DNA of 64,000 bases. Source: Sulfurivirga caldicuralii. Lineage in GTDB: Bacteria > Pseudomonadota > Gammaproteobacteria > Thiomicrospirales > Thiomicrospiraceae. The position numbers and the translations under genes are program-made. The stretch lies in contig NZ_FSRE01000002.1 of assembly GCF_900141795.1 (NCBI RefSeq), positions 372,001 to 436,000 on the forward strand, written 5' to 3'. Each line of letters begins with the position of its first letter. The first letter of the stretch is position 1. The notes under the pieces are model-generated. The model made no database searches. It saw nothing but the letters and a program-made list of their open reading frames with translations, and was not told where the DNA came from. Positions 18,959-27,411 of this stretch are shown piece by piece.

Positions 18959-18970
18959 TTGCGCAAGTGC
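18911..18970 (+). repeat. diverged copy of the acnB-purB palindromic element
   Basis: Matches the element at 31944-32005 in order: CGC, CCTTGA, GCCACTGTC, CGTTCAG and GGTTTTGCG, with 33 of 38 bases identical over the right half. Its left arm has drifted so the palindrome is no longer good. Its right end supplies the TTGCGC of the ubiG promoter. Confidence 0.65.
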
Positions 18971-18986
18971 TTTCTCAAGCTATAAT
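18959..18986 (+). promoter_or_regulatory. ubiG promoter
   Basis: TTGCGC, 16-base spacer, TATAAT; the ATG lies 28 bases further on. No other gene intervenes, so it should drive ubiG, mupP and yciK. Confidence 0.75.
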
Positions 18987-19014
18987 CGCTTGATCCGTTC
19001 CCAGAGTCCCCGCC

Positions 19015-19716
19015 ATGCCCAGCAATCAAGACGCTCAGCAGCTTGAACACTTCAATCGCCATGCCCAGCAGTGGTGGGATCCCAATGGCCCGTTAGCCAC
19101 CCTGCATCACATTAACCCCGCGCGCATGGCGTTTGTCGAACGTCACTTGGATCTGAACGGGAAAAAAGTGGCCGATATTGGCTGTGGAGGTGGACTGGCA
19201 GCAGAAGCCATGGCCCGTGCCGGTGCAGACGTGGTGGGTATTGACATGGCCTGTGATGCCATTGAGATCGCCCGTCTGCATGCACTGGAAAGCGGTCTCG
19301 CCATCGACTATCGATGCACCAGTGCGGAAAGCCTTGCTGCAGAAGCGCCCGCTCAGTTCGATGTCGTCACCTGCCTCGACATGCTGGAGCATGTCCCGGA
19401 ACCGGCAGAAATCGTCCGCGCCAGTGCACAGCTGCTCAAACCGGGCGGCTGGGTGTTCTTCTCCACGCTTAACCGCACACTCAAGGCGCGACTGCTGGCC
19501 ATTGGCGCCGCCGAGCATCTTTTGGGGCTGGTGCCCCAGGGAACACACGAATTCGAAAAGTTCATCAAGCCCCACGAACTGGAGCACTGGGCGCGTGCCA
19601 GCGGCCTTTCCCTGCGAGACGAAGCGGGGTTGTGCTACAACCCGCTCACCCACCAGGCCCACCTGTGCGACGACCTTTCCATCAACTACCTCATGGCGTT
19701 TCAGAAAGATGCGTGA
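19015..19716 (+). CDS. ubiG: ubiquinone biosynthesis O-methyltransferase UbiG
   Basis: SAM-dependent methyltransferase performing both O-methylations in ubiquinone synthesis. The 233 residues begin with HFNRHAQQWWDPNGPLATLH typical of UbiG; SAM motif I is VADIGCGGGLAAEAMA at about 51-66, motif II DVVTCLDMLEHV near 120, and motif III LLKPGGWVFFSTLNRT near 140. It overlaps the next gene by 8 bases. It shows the cell makes ubiquinone, so it respires at least part of the time. Confidence 0.97.
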   Translation: MPSNQDAQQLEHFNRHAQQWWDPNGPLATLHHINPARMAFVERHLDLNGKKVADIGCGGGLAAEAMARAGADVVGIDMACDAIEIARLHALESGLAIDYRCTSAESLAAEAPAQFDVVTCLDMLEHVPEPAEIVRASAQLLKPGGWVFFSTLNRTLKARLLAIGAAEHLLGLVPQGTHEFEKFIKPHELEHWARASGLSLRDEAGLCYNPLTHQAHLCDDLSINYLMAFQKDA

Positions 19717-20374
19717 ATTTGACTGCGTGCTGTTTGATCTTGACGGCACCCTGCTGGACACCAGCTACGATTTTGCCTGGGCGCTGAACACCCTGCAGAA
19801 ACAGGAAAGCGTCCCACTGACGCCCTACTGGCGCATTCGCCAGACCATCTCATCGGGGGGCCGTGCCGTGGTTAAACTGGGCTTTCCAGATGCCGACGAC
19901 GCCACCATTGAAGCGCTACGCGAGCGCTTTCTTGCCCTCTATCACGAAAACATCAGCGTGCACACTGACCTTTTTCCAGGCCTCGAGAAGGTGCTGACAC
20001 ATCTGCAGGAAAAAGCCGTACCGTGGGGTATTGTCACCAACAAGCCGGCCTGGCTCACGGATAAGCTGCTGGGCGAACTGGATCTACCGGCGCAGCCACA
20101 GACGGTCGTTTCCGGCGATACCCTTGCCGTGCGCAAACCCCACCCCGAACCCATGTGGCTCGCCGCCGAACAGTGCGGCGTTGCGCCAGAGCGCTGCCTT
20201 TACATTGGCGACCATCCCCGCGATATCGAAGCCCCCAGAAACGCGGGCATGCAAAGCGCCGCCGCCCTGTATGGCTTCCTGCCGCTGGATGCCGAACCGG
20301 ACAGCTGGCCTGCCGATTACCGCTATCATGCCCCCGCCGACATCCTGCACCATATGCAGAAGGTATTCCCATGA
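19709..20374 (+). CDS. mupP: HAD phosphatase, MupP/Gph family
   Basis: HAD-superfamily phosphatase of 221 aa: motif I DLDGTLLDT at about residues 9-17, motif II VTNKP near 110, and motif III plus IV KPHPEPM...IGDHPRDIEA near 145-175. The start ATG at 19709 lies inside the ubiG end. It could be phosphoglycolate phosphatase, but the order ubiG-this gene-yciK matches Pseudomonas, where the middle gene is MupP, an N-acetylmuramate 6-phosphate phosphatase of cell-wall recycling. The symbol therefore rests on synteny; sequence alone does not separate the two. Confidence 0.75.
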   Translation: MREFDCVLFDLDGTLLDTSYDFAWALNTLQKQESVPLTPYWRIRQTISSGGRAVVKLGFPDADDATIEALRERFLALYHENISVHTDLFPGLEKVLTHLQEKAVPWGIVTNKPAWLTDKLLGELDLPAQPQTVVSGDTLAVRKPHPEPMWLAAEQCGVAPERCLYIGDHPRDIEAPRNAGMQSAAALYGFLPLDAEPDSWPADYRYHAPADILHHMQKVFP

Positions 20375-21015
20375 ACAAGACAGGACTGATCACCGGCGCC
20401 GGTGGCGCACTGGGCGCTGCACTGGCCAAAAGGCTGGCCAAGACTCACACGGACATGGTACTCCACGATACCGATCTACCGCTGCTGGAGCCGATTTACG
20501 ACTGGATCGAGGCCAATACCGACTGCCGACCCCATCTGTTCCCCCTCAATTTCAAACTGGCCGGTGCAGGCGAATATCAGCAGCTGGCGCAGGCGTTGCA
20601 GGAAAACTTTAAGCAACTGGACACGCTGGTACTTAACGCAGCCAGCCTGCCCGCCTTTACCCCGTTGGAACACTTCGAGCCCCTGCAGTGGTATGAAGTG
20701 TTGCAGGTCAACCTCAATGCCCATTTCCATGTTCTGCAGGCCGCCCTGCCATTACTGAAAAGCGGCGCGGCGGTCTGGATCGTTTCAGACGAAGCGCTGG
20801 CGACGCCAAAACCCTTCCACGGCGCCTACGCCGTCGCCAAGGCAGGGCTGGAAATGCTGGGCAAGCAGCTGGCCGCGGAGCGGGACGATATTGCAGTGCA
20901 CATCGAACGCCTGCCCCCCTTTCAGAGCCCCATGCGTCAGCGCCTGTTTCCGGGGGCGGACAACAGCACGCTGCCCACCGCAAGCCAGATTGTCGAACAG
21001 ACATTTCAGTTCTAA
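20371..21015 (+). CDS. yciK: short-chain dehydrogenase/reductase, YciK-like
   Basis: Classical SDR of 214 aa: cofactor loop TGAGGALG at about residues 8-15, LNAASLP replacing the usual NNAG, and the catalytic set S in WIVSDEA and YxxxK in YAVAK near residue 152. The substrate is unknown. The start overlaps the preceding stop by 4 bases (ATGA), and the gene ends the ubiG operon. The same three-gene order is known from Pseudomonas. Confidence 0.82.
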   Translation: MNKTGLITGAGGALGAALAKRLAKTHTDMVLHDTDLPLLEPIYDWIEANTDCRPHLFPLNFKLAGAGEYQQLAQALQENFKQLDTLVLNAASLPAFTPLEHFEPLQWYEVLQVNLNAHFHVLQAALPLLKSGAAVWIVSDEALATPKPFHGAYAVAKAGLEMLGKQLAAERDDIAVHIERLPPFQSPMRQRLFPGADNSTLPTASQIVEQTFQF

Positions 21016-21029
21016 GCTCTCAAAAACAA

Positions 21030-21047
21030 TGTACAGCATCCTGTACA
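21030..21047 (+). promoter_or_regulatory. YefM-type operator (two TGTACA motifs)
   Basis: TGTACA at 21030-21035 and again at 21042-21047, forming the dyad TGTACAG-catc-CTGTACA. TGTACA is the core recognised by YefM in the E. coli yefM-yoeB operator, where as I recall two such sites lie 12 bp apart, as here. It stands just upstream of the yefM remnant. Confidence 0.7.
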
Positions 21048-21071
21048 TTAGAAACGTGTCAGGAGCTTACC

Positions 21072-21287
21072 ATAAAAGCAATCAGCTATTCCCCCGCGCC
21101 AATCTGGCCAAAACCATTGAGAGCGTGTGCGAAAATCACGACCCGGTCATCATTACCAAAAAGGATGAAACACGCACTGGCAGGATACTAGTCAAGACGG
21201 ATAGATCATGAGCACCGGCTGGTGTACAAGGTGACCGATTCAGACCTTATTATCCTGATTATCCTGCAGTGTCGTTATCACAACTGA
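21072..21287 (+). pseudogene. yefM-yoeB toxin-antitoxin remnant (deletion fusion)
   Basis: Decayed type II toxin-antitoxin locus. The antitoxin start codon is ATA (21072) behind a good AGGAG. It reads KAISYSPA, then shifts frame in the run of C at about 21091 to RANLAKTIESVCENHDPV and IITKKDE, clearly YefM. At about 21165 the sequence jumps to the C-terminal part of YoeB: KHALAGY, a TAG stop where FW is expected, SRRIDHEHRLVYKVTD, a 9-base tandem duplication (IILIIL) and QCRYHN before TGA at 21285. The middle of both genes is missing. Neither protein can be made. The call rests on my recall of the YefM and YoeB sequences. Confidence 0.85.
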
Positions 21288-21293
21288 ACCAAA

Positions 21294-22931
21294 TCACCAC
21301 AAGTCTGATACTGCGGTGCGCACCAGCTTGGGTGCCGCCTCAAGCAACTGCTGCGTGTAGGGATGTTGAGGCACGCGCAGGATCTGCTCCACCCTACCCT
21401 CTTCGACGATCTTTCCCTGTTGCATCACGGCAACGCGATGCGCGATGCGCGGCAGAATGGACAAGTCATGGGTGATAAACAGATAGCTTACGCCCTGCTC
21501 TTCCTGCAGTGTGTTCAACAGGTCGATGATCTGCGCGCGGACAGTGACATCGAGTGCGCTGGTGGGTTCGTCACAGATGATCAGACGCGGCTCCACCGCC
21601 AATGCACGGGCAATGCCCAGACGCTGACGCTGCCCCCCAGAGAACTCATGGGGATACCGGTCCATATGCTCCGGCTGCAGCCCAACCTTTTGCAGCAGCT
21701 CCGCGACGCGCTCACGTTGGGAAGCCTTGTCCTGCGGCCCTACCTTCAGCGTAATCATGCCCTCGCGGATACTCTCTCCCACGGTCATGCGCGGATTGAA
21801 AGCGGCAAAGGGGTCCTGAAAGATCACCTGAATGTGTCGTCGCCACGGGCGCAGCGCGCGCTCATTCAGTGTGGCAAGATCTACCTGCTCATCAAACAGA
21901 ATCTGGCCTTCCGTGAGTTCATTAAGACGCAACAGCGCCATGCCCAGTGTGCTCTTTCCGGAGCCGGATTCGCCAACCAGGGCCAGCGTTTCGCCGGGAC
22001 GAATGGTCAGGTCCACACCGTCCACAGCCCGGGTAATGCGCTTTTTACGACTGAACCAGCCGCCACCCTGCTGGAACCAGACCTTGATCCCTTTCGCTTC
22101 CAGCAGGGACTGATTTTTGGGCGCCGGCTTCAGCGCGCGCAACGGCAAGGCATTTTTGAGCAATTGCTGGGTATAGGGATGCTCGGGATCGATCAGGAAA
22201 TGTCGCGTATCCGCCTGTTCGACAATTTCTCCGTGATACATCACCGCCACGCGGTCGGCGATCTCCGCGACCACGCCCATGTCATGGGTAATGAACAGCA
22301 CCGCCAGTCCCCGCTTGCGCTGCAGCGACTTCAACAGATCCAGAATCTGTGCCTGGATGGTCACATCCAGCGCGGTGGTGGGTTCGTCGGCAATGAGCAC
22401 GTCCGGCTCACAGGCCAACGCCATGGCAATCATGACGCGCTGCCGCTGCCCACCGGAGAGCTGATGGGGGTACCAGTCAAGACGGGTTTCCGGCTCCGGA
22501 ATGCCCACCTCCTGCAGCAGCTGGATAACCCGCTCGCGCTGCTTGCGCCCACGCAGCCCCAGATGGAGCTTCAACGCTTCGCCAATCTGCTCGCCAATGG
22601 TCATGACCGGGTTGAGCGCGCTCATGGGCTCCTGAAAAATCATGGCGATGCGTCGACCACGGATCCGCTGCATGGCCGCTTCCGGCAGGCTGAGCAACTC
22701 GGTGTCCTGTAGATAAATGCAGCCGCGGTCATAACGCAGTCCCTCCGGCAGCAGGCGCATGATGGCCAGTGCCGTCATCGACTTGCCGGAGCCCGATTCG
22801 CCAACCAGCGCAAAGACTTCGCCTCTGCGCAGCTCGAAATCGATGCCCTTGAGTATCGGCGTACCATCCGGCAGCGAAACCGCCAGCCGTTCTACCTTCA
22901 AGATGGATTGGGTGTCATCCTGTTGTGCCAT
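21294..22931 (-). CDS. yejF: peptide ABC transporter, double ATPase subunit YejF
   Basis: ATP-binding protein with two fused nucleotide-binding domains, powering peptide import through YejB/YejE. The first domain has Walker [11 protein letters not shown] at about residue 40 and signature LSGGQRQRV; the second has [11 protein letters not shown] near 320 and [10 protein letters not shown] near 430, each with a D-loop DEPT(T/S)ALD. Length 545 is usual (E. coli YejF 529). It is last in yejABEF and starts immediately after yejE. In E. coli this system imports oligopeptides, including microcin C; the substrate here is inferred. Confidence 0.93.
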   Translation of the reverse strand: MAQQDDTQSILKVERLAVSLPDGTPILKGIDFELRRGEVFALVGESGSGKSMTALAIMRLLPEGLRYDRGCIYLQDTELLSLPEAAMQRIRGRRIAMIFQEPMSALNPVMTIGEQIGEALKLHLGLRGRKQRERVIQLLQEVGIPEPETRLDWYPHQLSGGQRQRVMIAMALACEPDVLIADEPTTALDVTIQAQILDLLKSLQRKRGLAVLFITHDMGVVAEIADRVAVMYHGEIVEQADTRHFLIDPEHPYTQQLLKNALPLRALKPAPKNQSLLEAKGIKVWFQQGGGWFSRKKRITRAVDGVDLTIRPGETLALVGESGSGKSTLGMALLRLNELTEGQILFDEQVDLATLNERALRPWRRHIQVIFQDPFAAFNPRMTVGESIREGMITLKVGPQDKASQRERVAELLQKVGLQPEHMDRYPHEFSGGQRQRLGIARALAVEPRLIICDEPTSALDVTVRAQIIDLLNTLQEEQGVSYLFITHDLSILPRIAHRVAVMQQGKIVEEGRVEQILRVPQHPYTQQLLEAAPKLVRTAVSDLW

Positions 22932-24218
22932 TCAGGCGTTCCTCGGGTTGAATACCTGTTGAATACGATCCGACAGCAGATTGGCTGCCAGCACCACCAG
23001 CGACATGAACACGAACGCCGCCGCCAGCGTCCACCACACCATGGGCTCGCGCGCCATTTCCAGTCGGGCTGCGTTAATCATGTTGCCCCAGCTGTTCATG
23101 GTGGGATCCACGCCCACGCCCACATAGGTGAGCACCGCCTCGGCCAGCACCAGACCGCTGAAGTCCAATACGATGGAGATCAATACCAGATGCATCAGAT
23201 TGGGCACAATATGCCGCAACAGAATACGCCCGTGCCCCGCCCCCAGGGCGCGAGCCGCGGTGACATACTCCACCGCCGAAAGCTTCAGGGTTTCCGCCCG
23301 CAGCAGGCGACACAGCCCGGTCCAGCTGGTCAGTCCCAGAATCAGCGTCAGAAACAGCAGGCGCAGATCGGCGCGTTCCGCCACCGAACCAAACCAGTCG
23401 GGATGAGTCTCCAGCATGCCCTGCATCACCAGCACCGCAGCGGCGATCAGCAACACGCCCGGGATGGAATTGAGCGTAGTGTAAAGATACTGGATTATGT
23501 CATCCACCCAGCCCTTGAAATAGCCCGCTGCAACGCCCAGACCGATGGCCAGCGGCAGCATCAGCAGCGTTGTCAGCGTACCAATCAGCACACCAGTGCG
23601 GATGGACTTGATGGCCTGATAGAGAACATCATTGCCCACCTTGTCGGTGCCAAACACATGGTAGTGATGACTCAGCAGCCACAGGGCGATCAAAACGAAC
23701 CACACGCCCCATGCAGTCCCCCAGAACACGCCCCGGGGCGAGCGGGCAAAAATGCCGTTCTTGAAAAAGTCGGGGACCCCCCTGCGCGTCAACCAGACCA
23801 CAAGCGACGCCAGAGCTGCCGCGAGCAAAAGATCCCACCACACCATGCCGGGCTGCACGTGCCGCAATGGCAGATGAACCTGCAGCACCTGCCCGTCCTG
23901 CTGCACCACAGACTTGACGAATTCATGGGTGGCAAAGGGGGCCGAGTAGGTGCGCTCGCTCGCATCCAGCAGGTGATAAAAGATCAGATCCAGCAGACTG
24001 CGCAACTGTCCGTCATCCATGCGCAGATGAATAGAATCGAGCAGCGCCAGCTTGAGATAGGTGATCAGAATGATGGCACTGATGGTTGCCAGCGGACTTG
24101 CAAACACCTGCTGCCAACGGGCGCGCACCAGGGCATCCCGCATGGCCAGCCGCCCCCACAGCGCCAGCATGATCACCAGCAGCCAGACAAGCACATCGGT
24201 CCACAGCAGCGCGATCAT
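22932..24218 (-). CDS. yejE: peptide ABC transporter permease YejE, with a repeat insertion
   Basis: Inner-membrane permease of the BPD_transp_1 type. The C-terminal half has the EAA loop (EYVTAARALGAGHGRILLRHIVPN near residue 315-340) and about six membrane helices. At 428 aa it is well longer than E. coli YejE (341). The extra part is N-terminal: a helix at 5-22, a soluble stretch, then WWDLLLAAALASLVVWL. At residues 147-151 the G-rich repeat encodes GVPDF in frame, just before the conserved permease core. The start overlaps yejB by 4 bases. Confidence 0.88.
   Translation of the reverse strand: MIALLWTDVLVWLLVIMLALWGRLAMRDALVRARWQQVFASPLATISAIILITYLKLALLDSIHLRMDDGQLRSLLDLIFYHLLDASERTYSAPFATHEFVKSVVQQDGQVLQVHLPLRHVQPGMVWWDLLLAAALASLVVWLTRRGVPDFFKNGIFARSPRGVFWGTAWGVWFVLIALWLLSHHYHVFGTDKVGNDVLYQAIKSIRTGVLIGTLTTLLMLPLAIGLGVAAGYFKGWVDDIIQYLYTTLNSIPGVLLIAAAVLVMQGMLETHPDWFGSVAERADLRLLFLTLILGLTSWTGLCRLLRAETLKLSAVEYVTAARALGAGHGRILLRHIVPNLMHLVLISIVLDFSGLVLAEAVLTYVGVGVDPTMNSWGNMINAARLEMAREPMVWWTLAAAFVFMSLVVLAANLLSDRIQQVFNPRNA
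23764..23782 (-). repeat. G-rich short interspersed repeat, copy 4 (inside yejE)
   Basis: GGGGGTCCCCGACTTTTT on the minus strand (23781-23764, with one more leading G), in frame in yejE and read as GVPDF followed by F. A TTTTTGCCCGC-like continuation also resembles copy 1. Confidence 0.75.
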
Positions 24219-25192
24219 TTGAACCGCACCCTCGGATCTGCCCAGGCATAGGCGATATCCGTCAGGATCAGCCCGGCAATATAGAGCACCGCTCCGAGGA
24301 AGACCATGGCCTTGACGATGGCGAAGTCCTGCCCCTGAATCGCTTCAATGGTATAGCTTCCCAGTCCCGGAATACCGAAGAAGCTCTCCATCACCAGCGA
24401 GCCCATGAACAGCGTGGGGATAACCACCACCACACCGGTCAGAATGGGCAGCAGGCCATTGCGCAATACATGGCGGCTCAGGGTACGCCACTCACTCAGT
24501 CCCTTGGCGCGCGCGGTGCGCACATAGTCCTTGTTCACCTCCTCGAGAAACAGGGTGCGATACCAGCGCAATCCGGCGCCCAATCCGGCGAACACACCGA
24601 TCAGCACCGGCAGGATGAGAAAGCGCCAGGCATCGGCGCCGGGCTGATAGCCGGAAATAGGCACCCAGTGCAGCACCTTGCTGAACAGCACCTGGCCGCC
24701 GATGATGTAGAACAGGCCGGAAATGGACATGAGCAGCACCGCAGCCACCAGTGCGGTCTTGTCCACGCGGGAATAGCGAAACAGCACCGCCACCAACGCC
24801 AGGGTAATGTTGACCCACAGCCCCAGCAGAAAGGTGGGCAGCGCCAGCGCCAGCGACGGCCACATGCGCTGCTGGATGTCCGCGCCTATATCACGGCCAC
24901 TGTCGGAGAGGCCAAAGTCAAAGGTAAACAGGCGCACGCTCTGCTGAAAGAACAGCGTATCCGTCAAGGTGTCAAGTCCCTCGGCATTGCCATTGAAAAA
25001 CAGGGGCTTGTCGTAGCCGTGCGCCTGCTTCCACGCGGCGATCATCTCCGGTGTGGTCTGCTTGGCGCCCAGGTGAATCCGCGCCATGTCATCCGGGGTA
25101 TTGACCATGAAAAAGAGCGCAAACGTGATCAGATTCACCCCGATGAGAATGGGGATGGCGTACAGCAGTCGGCGTATCAGATATTTCAGCAT
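24215..25192 (-). CDS. yejB: peptide ABC transporter permease YejB
   Basis: Inner-membrane permease partner of YejE. The 325 residues start MLKYLIRRLLYAIPILIGV, with a first helix at 8-28, a large periplasmic loop (about 35-130), then five helices; the EAA loop is DYVRTARAKGLSEWRTLSRHVLRN near 235-258. I chose the ATG at 25192, 7 bases into the yejA end; a longer frame to 25288 lies inside yejA. It couples yejA to yejE. Confidence 0.92.
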   Translation of the reverse strand: MLKYLIRRLLYAIPILIGVNLITFALFFMVNTPDDMARIHLGAKQTTPEMIAAWKQAHGYDKPLFFNGNAEGLDTLTDTLFFQQSVRLFTFDFGLSDSGRDIGADIQQRMWPSLALALPTFLLGLWVNITLALVAVLFRYSRVDKTALVAAVLLMSISGLFYIIGGQVLFSKVLHWVPISGYQPGADAWRFLILPVLIGVFAGLGAGLRWYRTLFLEEVNKDYVRTARAKGLSEWRTLSRHVLRNGLLPILTGVVVVIPTLFMGSLVMESFFGIPGLGSYTIEAIQGQDFAIVKAMVFLGAVLYIAGLILTDIAYAWADPRVRFK

Positions 25193-27342
25193 GAGCCACC
25201 TTCCTCCCGCGCCCGCTGCTGCTGGCGGCGGCGGTAGAGCCAGATGGCACCGGCTCCCATCCCGAGCAGGGCGGCTAATCCGATCCACAGGGCACTGCGA
25301 TTGGGTTCATTCCACTGTCGAATGCGCTCGACCCGCTCTGCTGCATCCACGCGCAGATATTTGGTGGTGTTGTTGGCCATCATGTTCGGCCAGGCGTTGT
25401 GATACCAGTGGTGATAGAGCGCCAGCGCACGCGGATAAAAACCGAACACCCACGGCGCGTCCTGCTGCACGATGTGCACCATTGTGCGGATCATGCGCAG
25501 GCGCTCAGGCCCATTGGGCAGCGTCTGCATCTGCTCGAACAGGCGATCAAATTCAGGATTTGCATAGTTGGCATAGTTTACGCCGTTGCCGCCGGTGGCG
25601 ACCACACCGTTCTTGCCATACAGCAGAAAGAGAAAGTTCTCTGGATCGGGATAATCGGCGTTCCAGCCCCACATGAAGATCTGCCCCTTGCCCTGGCGCA
25701 TCTTGTCCTGAAAGCGATTGTAATCGGTGGCACGGATGACCAGATCGATGCCCAGCTTGGCAAACTGCTTGCGCAGCCAGGCCAGGCGCGCCTGGTCGTC
25801 GGGGCTGGCGCCCACCGCTTCAAAATAGAGCTTGAGAGGCTTGCCCGTCGCCGGATCGATGCCGTTGGCATAGCCGGCCTTTTCCAGCAGAGCACGGGCT
25901 TCGTCAAGACTGCGGCGCACCAGCTGGCCATTCTCCCAGCGGTAGACGAACGGATTGATGCCTACGGGCGGCGGCTCATAACCGAATATCCCCGGCGGCA
26001 ATGGTCCCTGTGCCGCCACACCGCGTCCATTGAGGAAGATGGAAATGTACTCCTCCATGTTCAGCGCAATGGAAACCGCCTGCCGCAACGCGCGCTGGTT
26101 CTCTCCCAGCCCGCCAATGACGGGGTCGACCATATTGAAGCCAAAGTACATGATAGTCGGTTGCACCCCGCCCAGAAAACGGATGCCCTTCTCCTGCATG
26201 ATTGGCGTCAGACCGATATTGCCGCTGGAAGACAACTGCACCGCCTGATCGAATGCATCGGACGAGACGCCGGAGGCATCGTAGTAGCCCTGCATGAACT
26301 TGTTCCAGTAGGGCACGCTTTCCTTCTCCAGCGTATACAGCACGCCGCCATTGCGGGGCAGCGGCTGATCACAGTCGTCCAGCAGCGCCCTGGAAACGCC
26401 TTCACTGGCCTCACACGGATAACTTTCCGCATGGAAGTTCGGGTTGGGCATCAGGCGCATGCGAAAATTGGGATTGTTCTCCACCAGCATGTAAGGGCCC
26501 GTCCCCACCGGCCAGGTATCCAGCGAGAGGTTCTTTTCCTTCATGCCCGGCTGGCTGTAAAACGCATCCACCTCCCACGCAATGGGGGCAAAAAAGTTCA
26601 TGCTGAGCCAGTAGAGAAACTGCGGATAGACCCCCTTGATGCGAATTTTCAGGGTCTGCGTATCAACGACCTGAACGCCCTCAATGGCATATGGGCGCAG
26701 GTCGAAAAAGCCACCGCCGGAACGGGTTTCCTTCAATTTTTCATAAGCCTGCGAAACATTCTCACTGTACTTTTTCAACCCCACAATGTGCGCCATCATG
26801 GTATCCAGAATGGGCGACTGGTAGGCGCGCACGCCCATTCGCTTGATGGCATAGGCATAATCGTCTGCCGTCAGGGCACGGCTGCCAGTGGGCAGCTCAT
26901 AGGGCGTCGTCAACTGTGCGATGCGTTCGGCAGAAAGTTCGCGGTTTGGCGCCAGAAAGGCCGGATGGGGTTGATAGCGCACGTCACCACGCAGATGCAG
27001 GGTGTATTCGCTGAAGGCAGCCCTGTCTCGCGTCGTTTCCTGCCCCTTTTCATTCAGATACCGCACATCAGGCATGCGCGTCAGCGTCAAGGGCTCCAGC
27101 GTATAGGGCTGTTTCAGGTAGGCATACTGCAGGGGCGGTTCGTAAATCTGGCTAATAATGCCCCATTCATTGGAGGAGTAGGACATCACCGGGTCAAGAT
27201 GCTTGGGCGGCGCGGAAAACGCCCGCAGCAGAATCGGCTTGGCCGTCGTGCCCGCCGGATAGGGGTCATTCCACGGTATGTGGCACCCGGCCAGCCCCAT
27301 GGCAATTACAAGCAGGAATACCCTTCGGAGCGTATGTATCAT
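25186..27342 (-). CDS. yejA: extracellular peptide-binding lipoprotein YejA, C-terminally anchored
   Basis: Family 5 solute-binding protein (718 aa) that delivers peptides to YejBEF. The N-terminus is a lipoprotein signal with lipobox LAGC, cysteine 20, so it should be lipid-anchored. The SBP_bac_5 core spans about 40-670, with DPVMSYSSNE, WPVGTGPYMLV and MWGWNADYPDPENFLFLLY. Unusually, residues 685-705 form a membrane helix (LWIGLAALLGMGAGAIWLY) followed by an arginine-rich tail, so the protein appears tethered at both ends. It is first in its operon; a TATAAT ends 7 bases before the ATG, so the mRNA may be leaderless. Confidence 0.92.
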   Translation of the reverse strand: MIHTLRRVFLLVIAMGLAGCHIPWNDPYPAGTTAKPILLRAFSAPPKHLDPVMSYSSNEWGIISQIYEPPLQYAYLKQPYTLEPLTLTRMPDVRYLNEKGQETTRDRAAFSEYTLHLRGDVRYQPHPAFLAPNRELSAERIAQLTTPYELPTGSRALTADDYAYAIKRMGVRAYQSPILDTMMAHIVGLKKYSENVSQAYEKLKETRSGGGFFDLRPYAIEGVQVVDTQTLKIRIKGVYPQFLYWLSMNFFAPIAWEVDAFYSQPGMKEKNLSLDTWPVGTGPYMLVENNPNFRMRLMPNPNFHAESYPCEASEGVSRALLDDCDQPLPRNGGVLYTLEKESVPYWNKFMQGYYDASGVSSDAFDQAVQLSSSGNIGLTPIMQEKGIRFLGGVQPTIMYFGFNMVDPVIGGLGENQRALRQAVSIALNMEEYISIFLNGRGVAAQGPLPPGIFGYEPPPVGINPFVYRWENGQLVRRSLDEARALLEKAGYANGIDPATGKPLKLYFEAVGASPDDQARLAWLRKQFAKLGIDLVIRATDYNRFQDKMRQGKGQIFMWGWNADYPDPENFLFLLYGKNGVVATGGNGVNYANYANPEFDRLFEQMQTLPNGPERLRMIRTMVHIVQQDAPWVFGFYPRALALYHHWYHNAWPNMMANNTTKYLRVDAAERVERIRQWNEPNRSALWIGLAALLGMGAGAIWLYRRRQQQRAREEGGSC

Positions 27343-27349
27343 GCCCGCA

Positions 27350-27355
27350 ATTATA
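27350..27355 (-). promoter_or_regulatory. yejA -10 box
   Basis: Perfect TATAAT on the minus strand, ending 7 bases before the yejA ATG; there is no ribosome binding site between. The -35 is poor (CCTGCA). Confidence 0.55.
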
Positions 27356-27367
27356 GGCGCACATTTG

Positions 27368-27373
27368 TATAAT
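27368..27373 (+). promoter_or_regulatory. fabI -10 box
   Basis: Perfect TATAAT on the plus strand 38 bases before the fabI ATG, almost back-to-back with the yejA -10 box. The -35 hexamer is not recognisable. Confidence 0.55.
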
Positions 27374-27411
27374 GCAGGGAATCTAATTCATCAAAAGAAG
27401 GAGTTCAAATC

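Noticed and set aside
21363-22712. 449-codon frame antisense to yejF
   Set aside because: Opposite strand has both ABC Walker motifs and signature sequences.
22908-24251. 447-codon frame antisense to yejE/yejB
   Set aside because: Histidine- and glutamine-rich translation with no family motif; the other strand encodes a clear permease.
25399-27372. Open frame of 657 codons antisense to yejA
   Set aside because: It is the complement of yejA, which has lipobox, family motifs and operon context. The antisense translation has no recognisable motif and reflects high GC at third positions.
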